The translations under genes were made by a program, and so were the position numbers. The notes under the pieces are model-generated. The model saw nothing but the letters and a program-made list of their open reading frames with translations, searched no databases and was not told where the DNA came from. Shown here one piece after another: positions 1-6,626 of a DNA stretch of 7,445 bases. The stretch is from assembly GCA_001797035.1 (NCBI GenBank), contig MGOE01000014.1:3592-11036 (forward strand), read 5' to 3'. This stretch comes from Chloroflexi bacterium RBG_16_72_14. GTDB taxonomy: Bacteria > Chloroflexota > Limnocylindria > Limnocylindrales > CSP1-4. Numbering within the stretch: the first letter of the stretch is position 1; every line of letters begins with the position of its first letter.

Positions 1-958
1 GGAAGTGGCTCATCGGGACGGCCAGCCGCCACGCGTTCCGGGCCGCCCGCCCGGGAGACGTCAGCACCAGGGCCTCGATCAGCGAGGCCGCGCCGTCCTC
101 GTCCACGGGCGCCGTCACGTACCGCGCGGCGGCGCGGACCTCCGCGGGCGCGGTCGCCATCGCCGCCCCGTGCCCCGCGTCGGTGATCATCTCCAGGTCG
201 TTGAGCGCGTCGCCGATCGTCATCACCTGGCTCATGGGCACCCCTGCCCGGTGCGCCAGCCAGGCCACCGCCCGACCCTTCGACACCCCCGGCGCCACGA
301 ACTCGATGAACCGCGGGTGCGACACCGTCACGTCCGCGCGGCCCGCGAACGCCGCGCGTGCCTCGGCGAGCAGCTCCATCGGCCTCGGCGGCTCCCCCAC
401 CGCGATCACCTTGCTCATCGGCCGGCTGATCGCCGCCACCAGGTCGGGGACGATCTCCGCGTCGGGCCCCAGGTACCCCGAGTAATCCTCGAAGCTCGGG
501 TCGTCGCGCCACACGACGATGTGCTCGAGGTGGTTGACGTGCGGGTTCACGCCATGGGCGCGGCACCACTCGATTGCGTCGCGCACGGCGGCCGCGGGCA
601 TCGCCTCGTGGTGCAGCAGCCGCCCGACGCGGCCGCGCCAGGGCATCGGGTGGGGGCCGTCGGGCACCGGCGACTCCGTCGTCCGGCGGCGCTTCGAGAT
701 CTCGCGGACCACGGCGCCCTGGTGGGCGATGATCGGCTCCTCGAGCCCGAGCATGTTGGCGTACACGGCGGCCGAGCTGGCCATCCGGCCGGTGGCCAGC
801 GACACGCGGACGCCGCGCCGGACCGCCTCGGCGATCGCGTCGTGGGTACGGCCGGACAGGCGGAAATCCTGGCCGACGAGCGTGCCGTCGATGTCCAGCG
901 CGATCATGCGGATGGGGAACGCGGCCTCGGGCCGGGCCGCCGGGCGATGATCCCTCAC
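1..958 (-). CDS. Cof-type HAD-superfamily phosphatase (3' end outside window)
   Basis: The reverse-strand translation carries all HAD phosphatase motifs. Motif I is DIDGTL (residues 22-27 from the GTG at 958), with the nucleophile and acid/base aspartates. Motif II is in LATGRM (about 54-59). The motif III lysine is in VSKGRAV (K227), and motif IV is GDALNDLEM (about 249-257). A cap region of about 130 residues between motifs II and III fits the class IIB cap of Cof/YidA-like enzymes. By family these are cytosolic Mg-dependent phosphatases of sugar phosphates or cofactors such as FMN or PLP; the substrate cannot be read here. The GTG at 958 overlaps the prmC stop as GTGA, suggesting translational coupling. 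An in-frame ATG at 907, four residues before motif I, is the alternative start. The frame is still open at base 1 after about 319 codons, slightly longer than usual for Cof proteins. Confidence 0.93.
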   Translation of the reverse strand, partial: MRDHRPAARPEAAFPIRMIALDIDGTLVGQDFRLSGRTHDAIAEAVRRGVRVSLATGRMASSAAVYANMLGLEEPIIAHQGAVVREISKRRRTTESPVPDGPHPMPWRGRVGRLLHHEAMPAAAVRDAIEWCRAHGVNPHVNHLEHIVVWRDDPSFEDYSGYLGPDAEIVPDLVAAISRPMSKVIAVGEPPRPMELLAEARAAFAGRADVTVSHPRFIEFVAPGVSKGRAVAWLAHRAGVPMSQVMTIGDALNDLEMITDAGHGAAMATAPAEVRAAARYVTAPVDEDGAASLIEALVLTSPGRAARNAWRLAVPMSHF

Positions 959-1875
959 GCGTGGCGCTCGATCCGGGCCAGCCGCGCCCGTCCCGCGAGG
1001 TCCGGTGCCACGGTGCAGCGCCAGCCCGGCAGCCGCGCCGAAACCTCGCGGACGATCGCCTCGCCCTGGTCAGCGCCGATCTCCAGCAGCGCGATCCCGT
1101 CGGGCGCGAGCGCCTCCGGCAGCCGCTCGAGCAGGCGGCGCACGACGTCCAGCCCGTCCGGGCCACCGTCGAGCGCCTGCCGAGGCTCGAACGCGAGCTC
1201 CGGCGCCAGCTGCTCAAGCTCCGCGGTGGGCACGTAGGGCAGGTTTGCGCACACGAGCGCGTACGTCGGCTCGACGTGGTGCGGGAACAGGTCCGCCGCC
1301 ACGAACACGATCCGGTCGGCCACCCCGTGCCCGACGGCGTTCTCGCGGGCCAGCTGGAGGGCGTCCTCGGACGAGTCCACCGCGATCACGAGGGCCGCCT
1401 CGTCCATCTTCCGCCGCCGGAGGCCCACGATCAGGCTGACGGCGATCGCCCCCGTCCCCGTCCCGACGTCGGCGACCCGCAGCGCGGGCGTCCCGGGCGG
1501 CCGTGGCGCGGTCGTCAGGCGCCGCACGACCTCGGCGAGTGCCGCGTCCACCAGCAGCTCCGTCTCGGGTCGCGGGATGAGCGCCCGGGCGTCCGTCCCG
1601 AAGGCCAGCCCGTGGAACTCGCGGAAGCCGCGGATGTACGCCACCGGCTCACCGCGCTCGCGGCGAACGAGGAGCGCCTCGAACACCTCGAGCGCGCCCG
1701 TGCCCACCGGCGCGCCCGCGTGGGCCAGCACGCCGATCCGGTCGGTCCCCAGCGCCTGGCCGAGGAGCAGCTCCGCGTCCAGCCTCGGCGACCCCGAGCC
1801 CGACGCCTCCAGACGGGCGGCGGCCAGCCGTACCAGCTCCGAGACCGTGAGGGCGTCGCCCGGCATCCCCGGCAT
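955..1875 (-). CDS. prmC: Peptide chain release factor N5-glutamine methyltransferase PrmC (HemK)
   Basis: This 306-residue protein, normal for PrmC, transfers a methyl group from SAM to the glutamine of the GGQ motif of release factors RF1 and RF2, improving termination. The N-terminal helical release-factor-binding part includes GEPVAYI (75-81). It is followed by the signature IPRPETELLVD (100-110), the SAM-binding loop VADVGTGTGAIAV (134-146) and NLPY (211-214), where most family members have NPPY. EPRQALDGGPDGLDV (230-244) and LLEIGADQG (263-271) complete the pattern. The start was set at the ATG at 1875, 5 bp after the stop of the upstream debranching-like gene. A longer open frame to 2019 only adds Arg/Gly/Pro-rich residues antisense-like to that gene. 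A second ATG at 1866 is possible. Its substrate PrfA is encoded upstream in the same operon; the stop overlaps the GTG start of the HAD gene. Confidence 0.95.
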   Translation of the reverse strand: MPGMPGDALTVSELVRLAAARLEASGSGSPRLDAELLLGQALGTDRIGVLAHAGAPVGTGALEVFEALLVRRERGEPVAYIRGFREFHGLAFGTDARALIPRPETELLVDAALAEVVRRLTTAPRPPGTPALRVADVGTGTGAIAVSLIVGLRRRKMDEAALVIAVDSSEDALQLARENAVGHGVADRIVFVAADLFPHHVEPTYALVCANLPYVPTAELEQLAPELAFEPRQALDGGPDGLDVVRRLLERLPEALAPDGIALLEIGADQGEAIVREVSARLPGWRCTVAPDLAGRARLARIERHA

Positions 1876-1880
1876 CGCGG

Positions 1881-4169
1881 TCAGATCCGGATCGTCACGT
1901 CGAGGTCGTCGCTCTTGCGCAGGACCTCCGCGGACGTGCCGCCGCGCCACCGGTGGAACAGCAGGTCCACGGTCCCCGCGCCCACCCGCAGGTTGGTGAC
2001 GGTGACCTTGCCCAGCCATTCGGGCAATGCCGGCCGGGTCAGCTCAAGCTCGCCACGGTCAGCGTGCGGGCGAAGACCCAGCATCGTCTCCAGGAACAGG
2101 AACATCGACCCGGCGGCCCAGGCCTGCGGCGAGCACGCGACCGGGTACGGGACGGGGACCGGCGAGACGTCCCGATCAAACCCGCAGAACAGCTCCGGCA
2201 GCCGGTAGTCCGCGAAGTGCTGCGTGGCCTCGAACACGCGCCCCACCAGGCGGTTGGCCTGCTCGTGGTGGCCGTAGCGCTTGAGGCCGGCGGCAATCAA
2301 CGACACGTCGTGGGGCCAGACGGAGCCCATGTGGTAGCCGATCGGGTTGTACCCCACCTGGCCCGAGGCGTAGGTGCGGATCCCCCAGCCGGAGAACATG
2401 TCCGGCGCCATGACCCGCTCAGCGACGCGGGCCGCCCGGTCGGCCGAGACGATCCCCGACCACAGGCAGTGGCCGGCGTTCGACCCGATCGCGTCCGCGG
2501 GCCGCTTCGCGCCGTCGAGGGCCATCGCGTAGTAGCCCAGGTCGTCGATCCAGAAGGCGTCCTCGAAGCGGCCGCGGAGCGCATCGGCCTCCGCGTCCAG
2601 GCGCACGGCAAGGTCCGCCTCGCCGCGGGTCCGGGCGAGGGCCGCCATCCGCCGCTTGGCGTCGAACACGTAGCCCTGGACCTCGACCAGCGAGATCGGG
2701 GCCTGGGCGAGCGCGCCGCGCCGGTCACGGATCGCGTCGTGGGAGTCCTTCCAGCCCTGGTTCACGAGGCCGCCCGGGGTGCGGCGGCCGTACTCGACGA
2801 ACCCGTCGCCGTCGCGGTCGCCGTAGCGGTCGATCCACTCGAGGGCGCGCAGCGCGTTCGGCCACAGCCGGTCCACGAGCTCCCGGTCCCCGGTCCAGTC
2901 GAAGGTCGCGCCGAGCAGGATCAGCCACAGGGGCGTCGAGTCCACCGAGCCGTAGTAGGGACGGTGGGGGATCTCGCCGTCGCGGGCCATCTCGCCGGTC
3001 CGCAGCTCGTGGAGGATCTTGCCGGGCTCCGCGTCCCGTGCCGGGTCCTCGTCCGTGGCCTGGAGCGCGGCCAGCACCTCCAGGGTCTCGACCGCCAGCT
3101 GGGGGCGCACGCACAGCGCCTGGAGCGAGGCGAGGATCGAGTCCCGCCCGAACAGCGTCGCGAACCAGGGCACCCCGGCGGCGAGATAGCGCTCGCCGGG
3201 CCCCGGGCCGTCGTTGAGCAGCAGCCGGAGGTCGCCCGCCGAGCGGCTGATCGCGAGGTTGAACAGCTCGTTGTCCGTGCGCAGCTCGGCAATCCCGCGG
3301 CTCCACGCGTGGTATGAGGCCGCGACCGCGTCGTCTGCCACGCGGGGCGGCGGCGGGAACAGGACGTCGTCGGGCTCGACGCCCGATGCGGTGGGCACGA
3401 CCGCGGGCAGCGGCTCGTCCGTCGTCCACACGACCCAGCCCAGCTCGCGCGCCTCGCCGGGCGCCAGGTGCCACGTCCAGGCCAGCCGGATCCAGCCGGC
3501 GTTGGCCGAGCCGGCCGCCTCGGGATCGACCGGCCCTGCCTCGCCGGCCGGCTCCGTGAACCGCACGTGGGTGGCCCGCCGCATCCGGTCGAGGCCGTCG
3601 TAGCGGAACGTCACGCGGTCCGGCCGGAGCGCGATCGGCAGCTGGAGGCCACGCTCGGGGCGGGTCCAGCCACGGACCTCGAAGATGTCGGCCGCGTCCG
3701 CCGCCAGCTCCAGCTCGAGCGAGACATCCTCCTCGGCTTCGGCGTAGTTGACGAGGCGCACCCGCTCCTCGAGCACCTCGCCGGTCAGCGTCCGGTGTCG
3801 CCCGATCCCCACCTTCTGGGTCTCGAGCGCCTCCTCGGGCCGGACCTTGTCCCGGGGATTGCGCTCCATGCGCGGGTTGGTGAGCTGGATCGAGCCGCGG
3901 TAGTTGCCGCCGGCCGAGCCCTGGAGCAGGACCGGCCGCTCGCCGCCGACGCGCAGAATCGAGCACGACAGGCGGCGCGTGTCGCCGTGGTACAGCCCGA
4001 GGCCCCGGGCGTCCGGGTGGACGTCACCGAACTGGTCGGTCAGCAGGTACTGGTTCCCCTGCTTGAGGACCTGGACGTTGCCGAGGTCGGTCGCCTTCAC
4101 GATCGGGCGGACGACGGGCTCCAGGAACCGCGTGTCAGGCCCGGGCGAGGGCGCCGGCTTCACGGCCAT
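1881..4169 (-). CDS. Amylo-alpha-1,6-glucosidase / glycogen debranching-like glycosidase
   Basis: This is a 762-residue protein. Residues about 30-260 resemble the beta-rich N-terminal domain of bacterial glycogen-debranching proteins (VLKQGNQYLLTDQFGDV, GLYHGDTRRLS). Residues about 290-700 form the (alpha/alpha)6-barrel amylo-alpha-1,6-glucosidase region: PWFATLFGRDSILASL (334-349), DSTPLWLILL (410-419), DRDGDGFVEYG (451-461), NQGWKDSHDAI (470-480), EVQGYVFDAKRRM (496-508), GSVWPHDVSLIAAGL (615-629) and PELFCGFDRD (658-667). The acidic residues in GWKDS and PELFCG are candidate catalytic groups, by family resemblance only. There is no GH13 transferase domain, unlike eukaryotic debranching enzyme. 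No signal peptide is seen, so it is probably cytosolic, acting on alpha-glucan branches or related glucosides. The start is well supported: GGAGG lies six bases before the ATG, inside prfA, giving a 35-bp overlap. Exact substrate is uncertain; PF14742/PF06202-type proteins are often annotated from homology alone. Confidence 0.92.
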   Translation of the reverse strand: MAVKPAPSPGPDTRFLEPVVRPIVKATDLGNVQVLKQGNQYLLTDQFGDVHPDARGLGLYHGDTRRLSCSILRVGGERPVLLQGSAGGNYRGSIQLTNPRMERNPRDKVRPEEALETQKVGIGRHRTLTGEVLEERVRLVNYAEAEEDVSLELELAADAADIFEVRGWTRPERGLQLPIALRPDRVTFRYDGLDRMRRATHVRFTEPAGEAGPVDPEAAGSANAGWIRLAWTWHLAPGEARELGWVVWTTDEPLPAVVPTASGVEPDDVLFPPPPRVADDAVAASYHAWSRGIAELRTDNELFNLAISRSAGDLRLLLNDGPGPGERYLAAGVPWFATLFGRDSILASLQALCVRPQLAVETLEVLAALQATDEDPARDAEPGKILHELRTGEMARDGEIPHRPYYGSVDSTPLWLILLGATFDWTGDRELVDRLWPNALRALEWIDRYGDRDGDGFVEYGRRTPGGLVNQGWKDSHDAIRDRRGALAQAPISLVEVQGYVFDAKRRMAALARTRGEADLAVRLDAEADALRGRFEDAFWIDDLGYYAMALDGAKRPADAIGSNAGHCLWSGIVSADRAARVAERVMAPDMFSGWGIRTYASGQVGYNPIGYHMGSVWPHDVSLIAAGLKRYGHHEQANRLVGRVFEATQHFADYRLPELFCGFDRDVSPVPVPYPVACSPQAWAAGSMFLFLETMLGLRPHADRGELELTRPALPEWLGKVTVTNLRVGAGTVDLLFHRWRGGTSAEVLRKSDDLDVTIRI

Positions 4170-5265
4170 CGTCGGCCTCCGTGAGGTTGCGCAGGCGGTC
4201 CGCCTGGTCTGCCATGACGAGCGCGTCGATCAGCGGGTCCAGCTGGCCCTCGAGGACCCCGGGCACGTTGTGGATGGTGACCCCGATCCGGTGGTCGGTC
4301 ACGCGGTTGTCGGGGAAGTTGTAGGTGCGGATCTTCTCCGAGCGCTCGCCGCCACCGACCATCAGCCGGCGCTCCGCGCTCTGCGCCTCGCGCTGCTTCG
4401 CGAGCTCGAGGTCGTACAGGCGGCTCCGCAGGACGGCCAGCGCCTTGGCCTTGTTCTTGTGCTGGCTCTTCTCGTCCTGGATCTCGACCACGAGGCCGGT
4501 CTCAAGGTGCGTGACACGGACCGCGGAGTCGGTGGTGTTGACCGACTGGCCGCCGGGGCCGGAGCTCCGCTTGACGTCGATCCGGATGTCCTTCTCCTCG
4601 TCGATGTCGACCTCGACGGCGTCCGCCTCGGGCAGCACGATGACCGTGGCCGTGCTGGTGTGGATCCGGCCGCTGGACTCGGTCGACGGGACGCGCTGGA
4701 CGCGGTGGACGCCGCCCTCGAACTTGAGCCGGCTGTAGGCGCCGTCACCGGCGACCTCGAGGATCGCCTCCTTGATGCCGCCGATCCCGGTCTCGTTGAG
4801 GCTCATCAGGTCGGTGTGGAAGCGGTGCTCCTGCGCGTAGCGCGTGTACATCCGCAGCAGCTCGGCGGCGAACAGGGCCGCCTCCTCGCCGCCGGCGCCG
4901 GCCCGGATCTCGACGATGATGTTGCGGTCGTCGTTGGGATCCCGAGGGAGGAGCGCGACCTTGAGGTCCTCGACGAGGCGCGTCTCGCGGGCCTCGAGCT
5001 CCGCGATCTCGTCCCGCGCGAGGTCCTTCATGGCCTCGTCGTGCTCCGCGTCGCGCATCTGGCGGGCGCCCGCGAGCTGCTCGCGCACGTCGCCCAGCTC
5101 CCGGTACGCGGCCACGACCGGCTCCAGGCGCGCCAGCTCGCGGCCGAGCGTCCGGAGCTGCGCCGGGTCCGCGTGGACCTCGGGGCTCGCCAGCTGCTCG
5201 GAGACCTCGTCGTACTGGCGAGCAACACCGGCGAGCTTCGCGTCGAGGGTGTCGATCTCGGACAT
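4135..5265 (-). CDS. prfA: Peptide chain release factor 1 (RF1)
   Basis: RF1 recognises UAA and UAG stop codons in the ribosomal A site and triggers peptidyl-tRNA hydrolysis. The 376-residue protein has a helical N-terminal domain (about 1-100) and the typical LKVALLPRDPNDDRNIIVEIRAG stretch (around 101-123). The codon-recognition tripeptide is PST (193-195) within HRVQRVPSTESSGRIHTS, of the RF1 PxT type rather than the RF2 SPF type. The catalytic GGQ lies at 238-240 in SSGPGGQSVNTT, and the C-terminal NFPDNRVTDHRIG (316-328) is intact. GGAAG lies just before the ATG at 5265 (3-base gap, slightly short). It follows the DUF1385 gene by 21 bp. Its last 35 bp contain the ribosome-binding site and start of the debranching-like gene. 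PrmC, which would methylate Q240, is encoded two genes downstream. Nothing suggests loss of function. Confidence 0.98.
   Translation of the reverse strand: MSEIDTLDAKLAGVARQYDEVSEQLASPEVHADPAQLRTLGRELARLEPVVAAYRELGDVREQLAGARQMRDAEHDEAMKDLARDEIAELEARETRLVEDLKVALLPRDPNDDRNIIVEIRAGAGGEEAALFAAELLRMYTRYAQEHRFHTDLMSLNETGIGGIKEAILEVAGDGAYSRLKFEGGVHRVQRVPSTESSGRIHTSTATVIVLPEADAVEVDIDEEKDIRIDVKRSSGPGGQSVNTTDSAVRVTHLETGLVVEIQDEKSQHKNKAKALAVLRSRLYDLELAKQREAQSAERRLMVGGGERSEKIRTYNFPDNRVTDHRIGVTIHNVPGVLEGQLDPLIDALVMADQADRLRNLTEADDGREAGALARA
4176..4180 (-). promoter_or_regulatory. Shine-Dalgarno site of the debranching-like gene, inside prfA
   Basis: GGAGG on the minus strand lies six bases before the ATG at 4169, within the 3' coding end of prfA. 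It is the best ribosome-binding site in the operon and fixes the start of the debranching-like gene. It suggests this gene is translated by fresh initiation as well as coupling, perhaps at a higher rate than prmC, which has no clear site. Confidence 0.75.
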
Positions 5266-5286
5266 GGTCTTCCGGCTGCCGTGCTC

Positions 5287-6303
5287 TCAGCCGGGGAACG
5301 GCGGATCCGCCGACACGGGCGCGATGACCTCGCCCTCGGCCGCGGTCGCCGCCATCGTTGCCCGCACGTCCGCGGCGGTCTCGCCGGGTCGGGGCATGGC
5401 CGATCGCTCGAGGTCGAGGCCGCCCGCGGGGACCTCCGCACCGTCGGCGCGGAGCGCCTCCTCCATGGCGACGATCGCGACCTCGATCATGTCGTCGGTC
5501 GGCTGCTTGGTGGTGATCATCTGGACCAGGATGCCGGGCCACATGATCACGCGGACGATCGGGTTGCTCCGGTGGCGCGCACCCAGGCGCAGCAGCTCGT
5601 ACCCGACGGCCGCGATCACCGGGATGAGCAGGATCCGGCTGCCCACCATCACCAGCGGCGACTGGCGGCCCACGAGGCTGAACGCGAGGATCGAGATCAG
5701 GATCACGACCACCAGGAACTCCGTGCCGCAGCGGGGATGCGCGGTGGGGTGCCTGCGGATGTGGTCGGGGCGCAGCGGCTCGTCGTGCTCGAGCGCGTGG
5801 ATCGTCATGTGCTCCGCGCCGTGGTACTGGAACACGCGGGCGATGTCGGGGGTCCTCGCGATCACGGCCAGGTAGCCGATGAAGATCACCACCCGGACCA
5901 GGCCCTCGATGAAGTGCTGGACGAGGTCGTTCTCGACGCTGCCGGCGGTGAACGTGGCCACGACGAGCGGCAGCAGGAAGAACAGGCCGATGCCGATGAC
6001 CGCGGTGATGCCCAGCATCAGCGCCACGGCGCCCCTGCCGATCTCGACCCCCTCCTCCTCCGCCTGGAGGCCGGCCGAGCGGATCAGCCAGCGGGTGCCG
6101 ACGATGAGCGTCTCGTACAGGACGACCAGCCCGCGGACGAACGGCCACTTCGACACCCGGTTGCCGTGAAAGCCGGAGTCCAGGCGCTCGGTCTCGAACA
6201 CGATCCGGCCGTCCGGGTGGCGCAGGGCGACCGCGATGGCGTCGCGGCCGCGCATCATGATCCCCTCGATCAGGGCCTGGCCGCCGTAGGTGAAGCGGGA
6301 CAT
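5287..6303 (-). CDS. DUF1385 family integral membrane protein
   Basis: The 338-residue protein begins MSRFTYGGQALIEGIMMRG, whose GGQALIEGxMMRG block (7-19) is the hallmark of the DUF1385 family. Further family-like conserved blocks are QYHGAEHMTIHALEH (159-173) and HPRCGTEFL (189-197), rich in His, Cys and Glu, which could form a metal site; this is inference. Hydrophobic segments suited to membrane spans lie at about 92-118, 134-150, 196-218 and 222-240. The tail after about 285 is Ala/Pro-rich, probably soluble and not conserved. Function is not established for the family; in many Gram-positive-type genomes it sits next to prfA and prmC or rpmE, as here. The ATG at 6303 directly precedes the family block, so the start is secure. 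No Shine-Dalgarno site precedes it; a TANNNT box ends six bases upstream, consistent with a leaderless transcript. It is the first gene of the operon in this window. Confidence 0.95.
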   Translation of the reverse strand: MSRFTYGGQALIEGIMMRGRDAIAVALRHPDGRIVFETERLDSGFHGNRVSKWPFVRGLVVLYETLIVGTRWLIRSAGLQAEEEGVEIGRGAVALMLGITAVIGIGLFFLLPLVVATFTAGSVENDLVQHFIEGLVRVVIFIGYLAVIARTPDIARVFQYHGAEHMTIHALEHDEPLRPDHIRRHPTAHPRCGTEFLVVVILISILAFSLVGRQSPLVMVGSRILLIPVIAAVGYELLRLGARHRSNPIVRVIMWPGILVQMITTKQPTDDMIEVAIVAMEEALRADGAEVPAGGLDLERSAMPRPGETAADVRATMAATAAEGEVIAPVSADPPFPG

Positions 6304-6345
6304 TCGCGAAGTCTACCGGGTGCGGGGCGGCGGCCCGTTTCGCAG
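6304..6345 (-). promoter_or_regulatory. Possible leaderless promoter of the DUF1385-prfA operon
   Basis: On the minus strand TAGACT (6315-6310) fits the TANNNT -10 pattern of housekeeping sigma factors. It ends six bases before the ATG at 6303, which would put transcription start at or next to the A of the start codon. No Shine-Dalgarno sequence is present between the box and the ATG, in line with leaderless genes common in high-GC bacteria. No convincing -35 is seen. The site is based on position and one short motif only. Confidence 0.35.
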
Positions 6346-6410
6346 GCAGGTGCGACGCGCCCCCGGCTCCCGCCGCGTTCCGGGTCAGCGATCCGCTCGC
6401 CGGGTGTGTC

Positions 6411-6497
6411 CAGGCCGCCCGGGCCGCCTGCCACGCGCTGCCCGGGCCGCTCGCCGCGCCTGCCCGGAGGCTTGTCACGCGCTGCCCGCGCCGCCTG
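6411..6497. repeat. Degenerate tandem repeat, about four 22-bp units
   Basis: Units are at 6411-6431, 6432-6453, 6454-6475 and 6476-6497. Units two and four match at 19 of 22 positions and share an exact CACGCGCTGCCCG (6432-6444 and 6476-6488, 44 bp apart). Units one and three are more diverged but keep the CTGCCCGG- or CGCCCGGGCCGC-like core. The 22-bp period is not a multiple of three, and no coding frame uses it. Confidence 0.6.
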
Positions 6498-6533
6498 CCG
6501 CACCCACTGGCTCAACATGAGTCCTGGGCGGGA

Positions 6534-6587
6534 AGTGCCAATACCTGCGGGTCACCGGCGAGTGGCGAGTGCCAATACCTGCGGGTC
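6534..6587 (+). repeat. Pair of exact 20-bp direct repeats at insertion-sequence end
   Basis: AGTGCCAATACCTGCGGGTC occurs at 6534-6553 and again, without mismatch, at 6568-6587 (34-bp period). The 14-bp spacer contains GGCGAGT, repeated in tandem (GGCGAGTG at 6557-6564 and 6564-6571). The pair lies 40-90 bp before the transposase start, the place of the left end and transposase-binding sites in many insertion sequences. The role as binding sites is inferred; the matching inverted right end is outside the window. Confidence 0.7.
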
Positions 6588-6612
6588 CGGTACGGTGCTG
6601 CCAAAACGGACC
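6584..6612 (+). promoter_or_regulatory. Small inverted repeat before the transposase ribosome-binding site
   Basis: GGTCCG (6584-6589) and CGGACC (6607-6612) are exact reverse complements, separated by 17 bases. If transcribed, they could form a hairpin ending four bases before the GAGG site at 6617. The loop side includes TACGGT (6591-6596), which fits a TANNNT -10 box, so the area might alternatively be the transposase promoter. A six-base stem alone is weak evidence. Confidence 0.3.
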
Positions 6613-6616
6613 TGAC

Positions 6617-6620
6617 GAGG
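6617..6620 (+). promoter_or_regulatory. Shine-Dalgarno site of the transposase
   Basis: GAGG lies six bases before the ATG at 6627 and three before an adjacent in-frame ATG at 6624. The spacing favours 6627. It supports initiation in the frame that must then shift at the A5 tract to make the transposase. Confidence 0.6.
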
Positions 6621-6626
6621 GTGATG

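Larger units (their letters stand above)
6304..6533. other. Gene-free GC-rich stretch upstream of the operon
   Basis: No frame on either strand gives a recognisable protein; the short open frames here are Arg/Pro/Gly/Ala-rich translations of GC-rich repeats. The stretch holds the possible DUF1385 promoter at its left end and the degenerate 22-bp units at 6411-6497. A small CTCA-ACA-TGAG inverted repeat lies at 6511-6521. No tRNA, terminator with a U-run, or riboswitch-like fold is evident. The chromosome/insertion-element boundary probably lies near its right end but no target duplication can be verified without the other end. Confidence 0.6.

Noticed and set aside
5..1237. 410-codon plus-strand open frame opposite the HAD gene
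   Set aside because: The minus strand has all four HAD motifs in order; the plus frame shows only repetitive Arg/His/Gly/Ala composition.
1876..2019. N-terminal extension of prmC to an ATG at 2019
   Set aside because: The added 48 residues overlap the debranching-like gene in another frame and do not resemble PrmC; the ATG at 1875 gives the normal length.
961..2208. 415-codon plus-strand open frame opposite prmC
   Set aside because: Low-complexity Arg/Pro/Gly-rich translation antisense to a gene with clear motifs; no domain.
5266..5286. Separate promoter or terminator between DUF1385 and prfA
   Set aside because: The 21-bp gap has room only for the prfA ribosome-binding site; no hairpin or -10 box is visible.
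6505..6525. Terminator from the CTCA-ACA-TGAG inverted repeat
   Set aside because: The stem is only four pairs and no T-run follows on either strand.
6411..6587. CRISPR array
   Set aside because: The repeats are two different short types, direct but degenerate or only two copies, without regular unique spacers and without cas genes.
3904..6615. 903-codon open frame on the plus strand
   Set aside because: It is antisense to three well-supported genes (debranching-like, prfA, DUF1385), is Arg/Asp/His/Val-rich without any domain, and comes from the strong GC bias at codon third positions.
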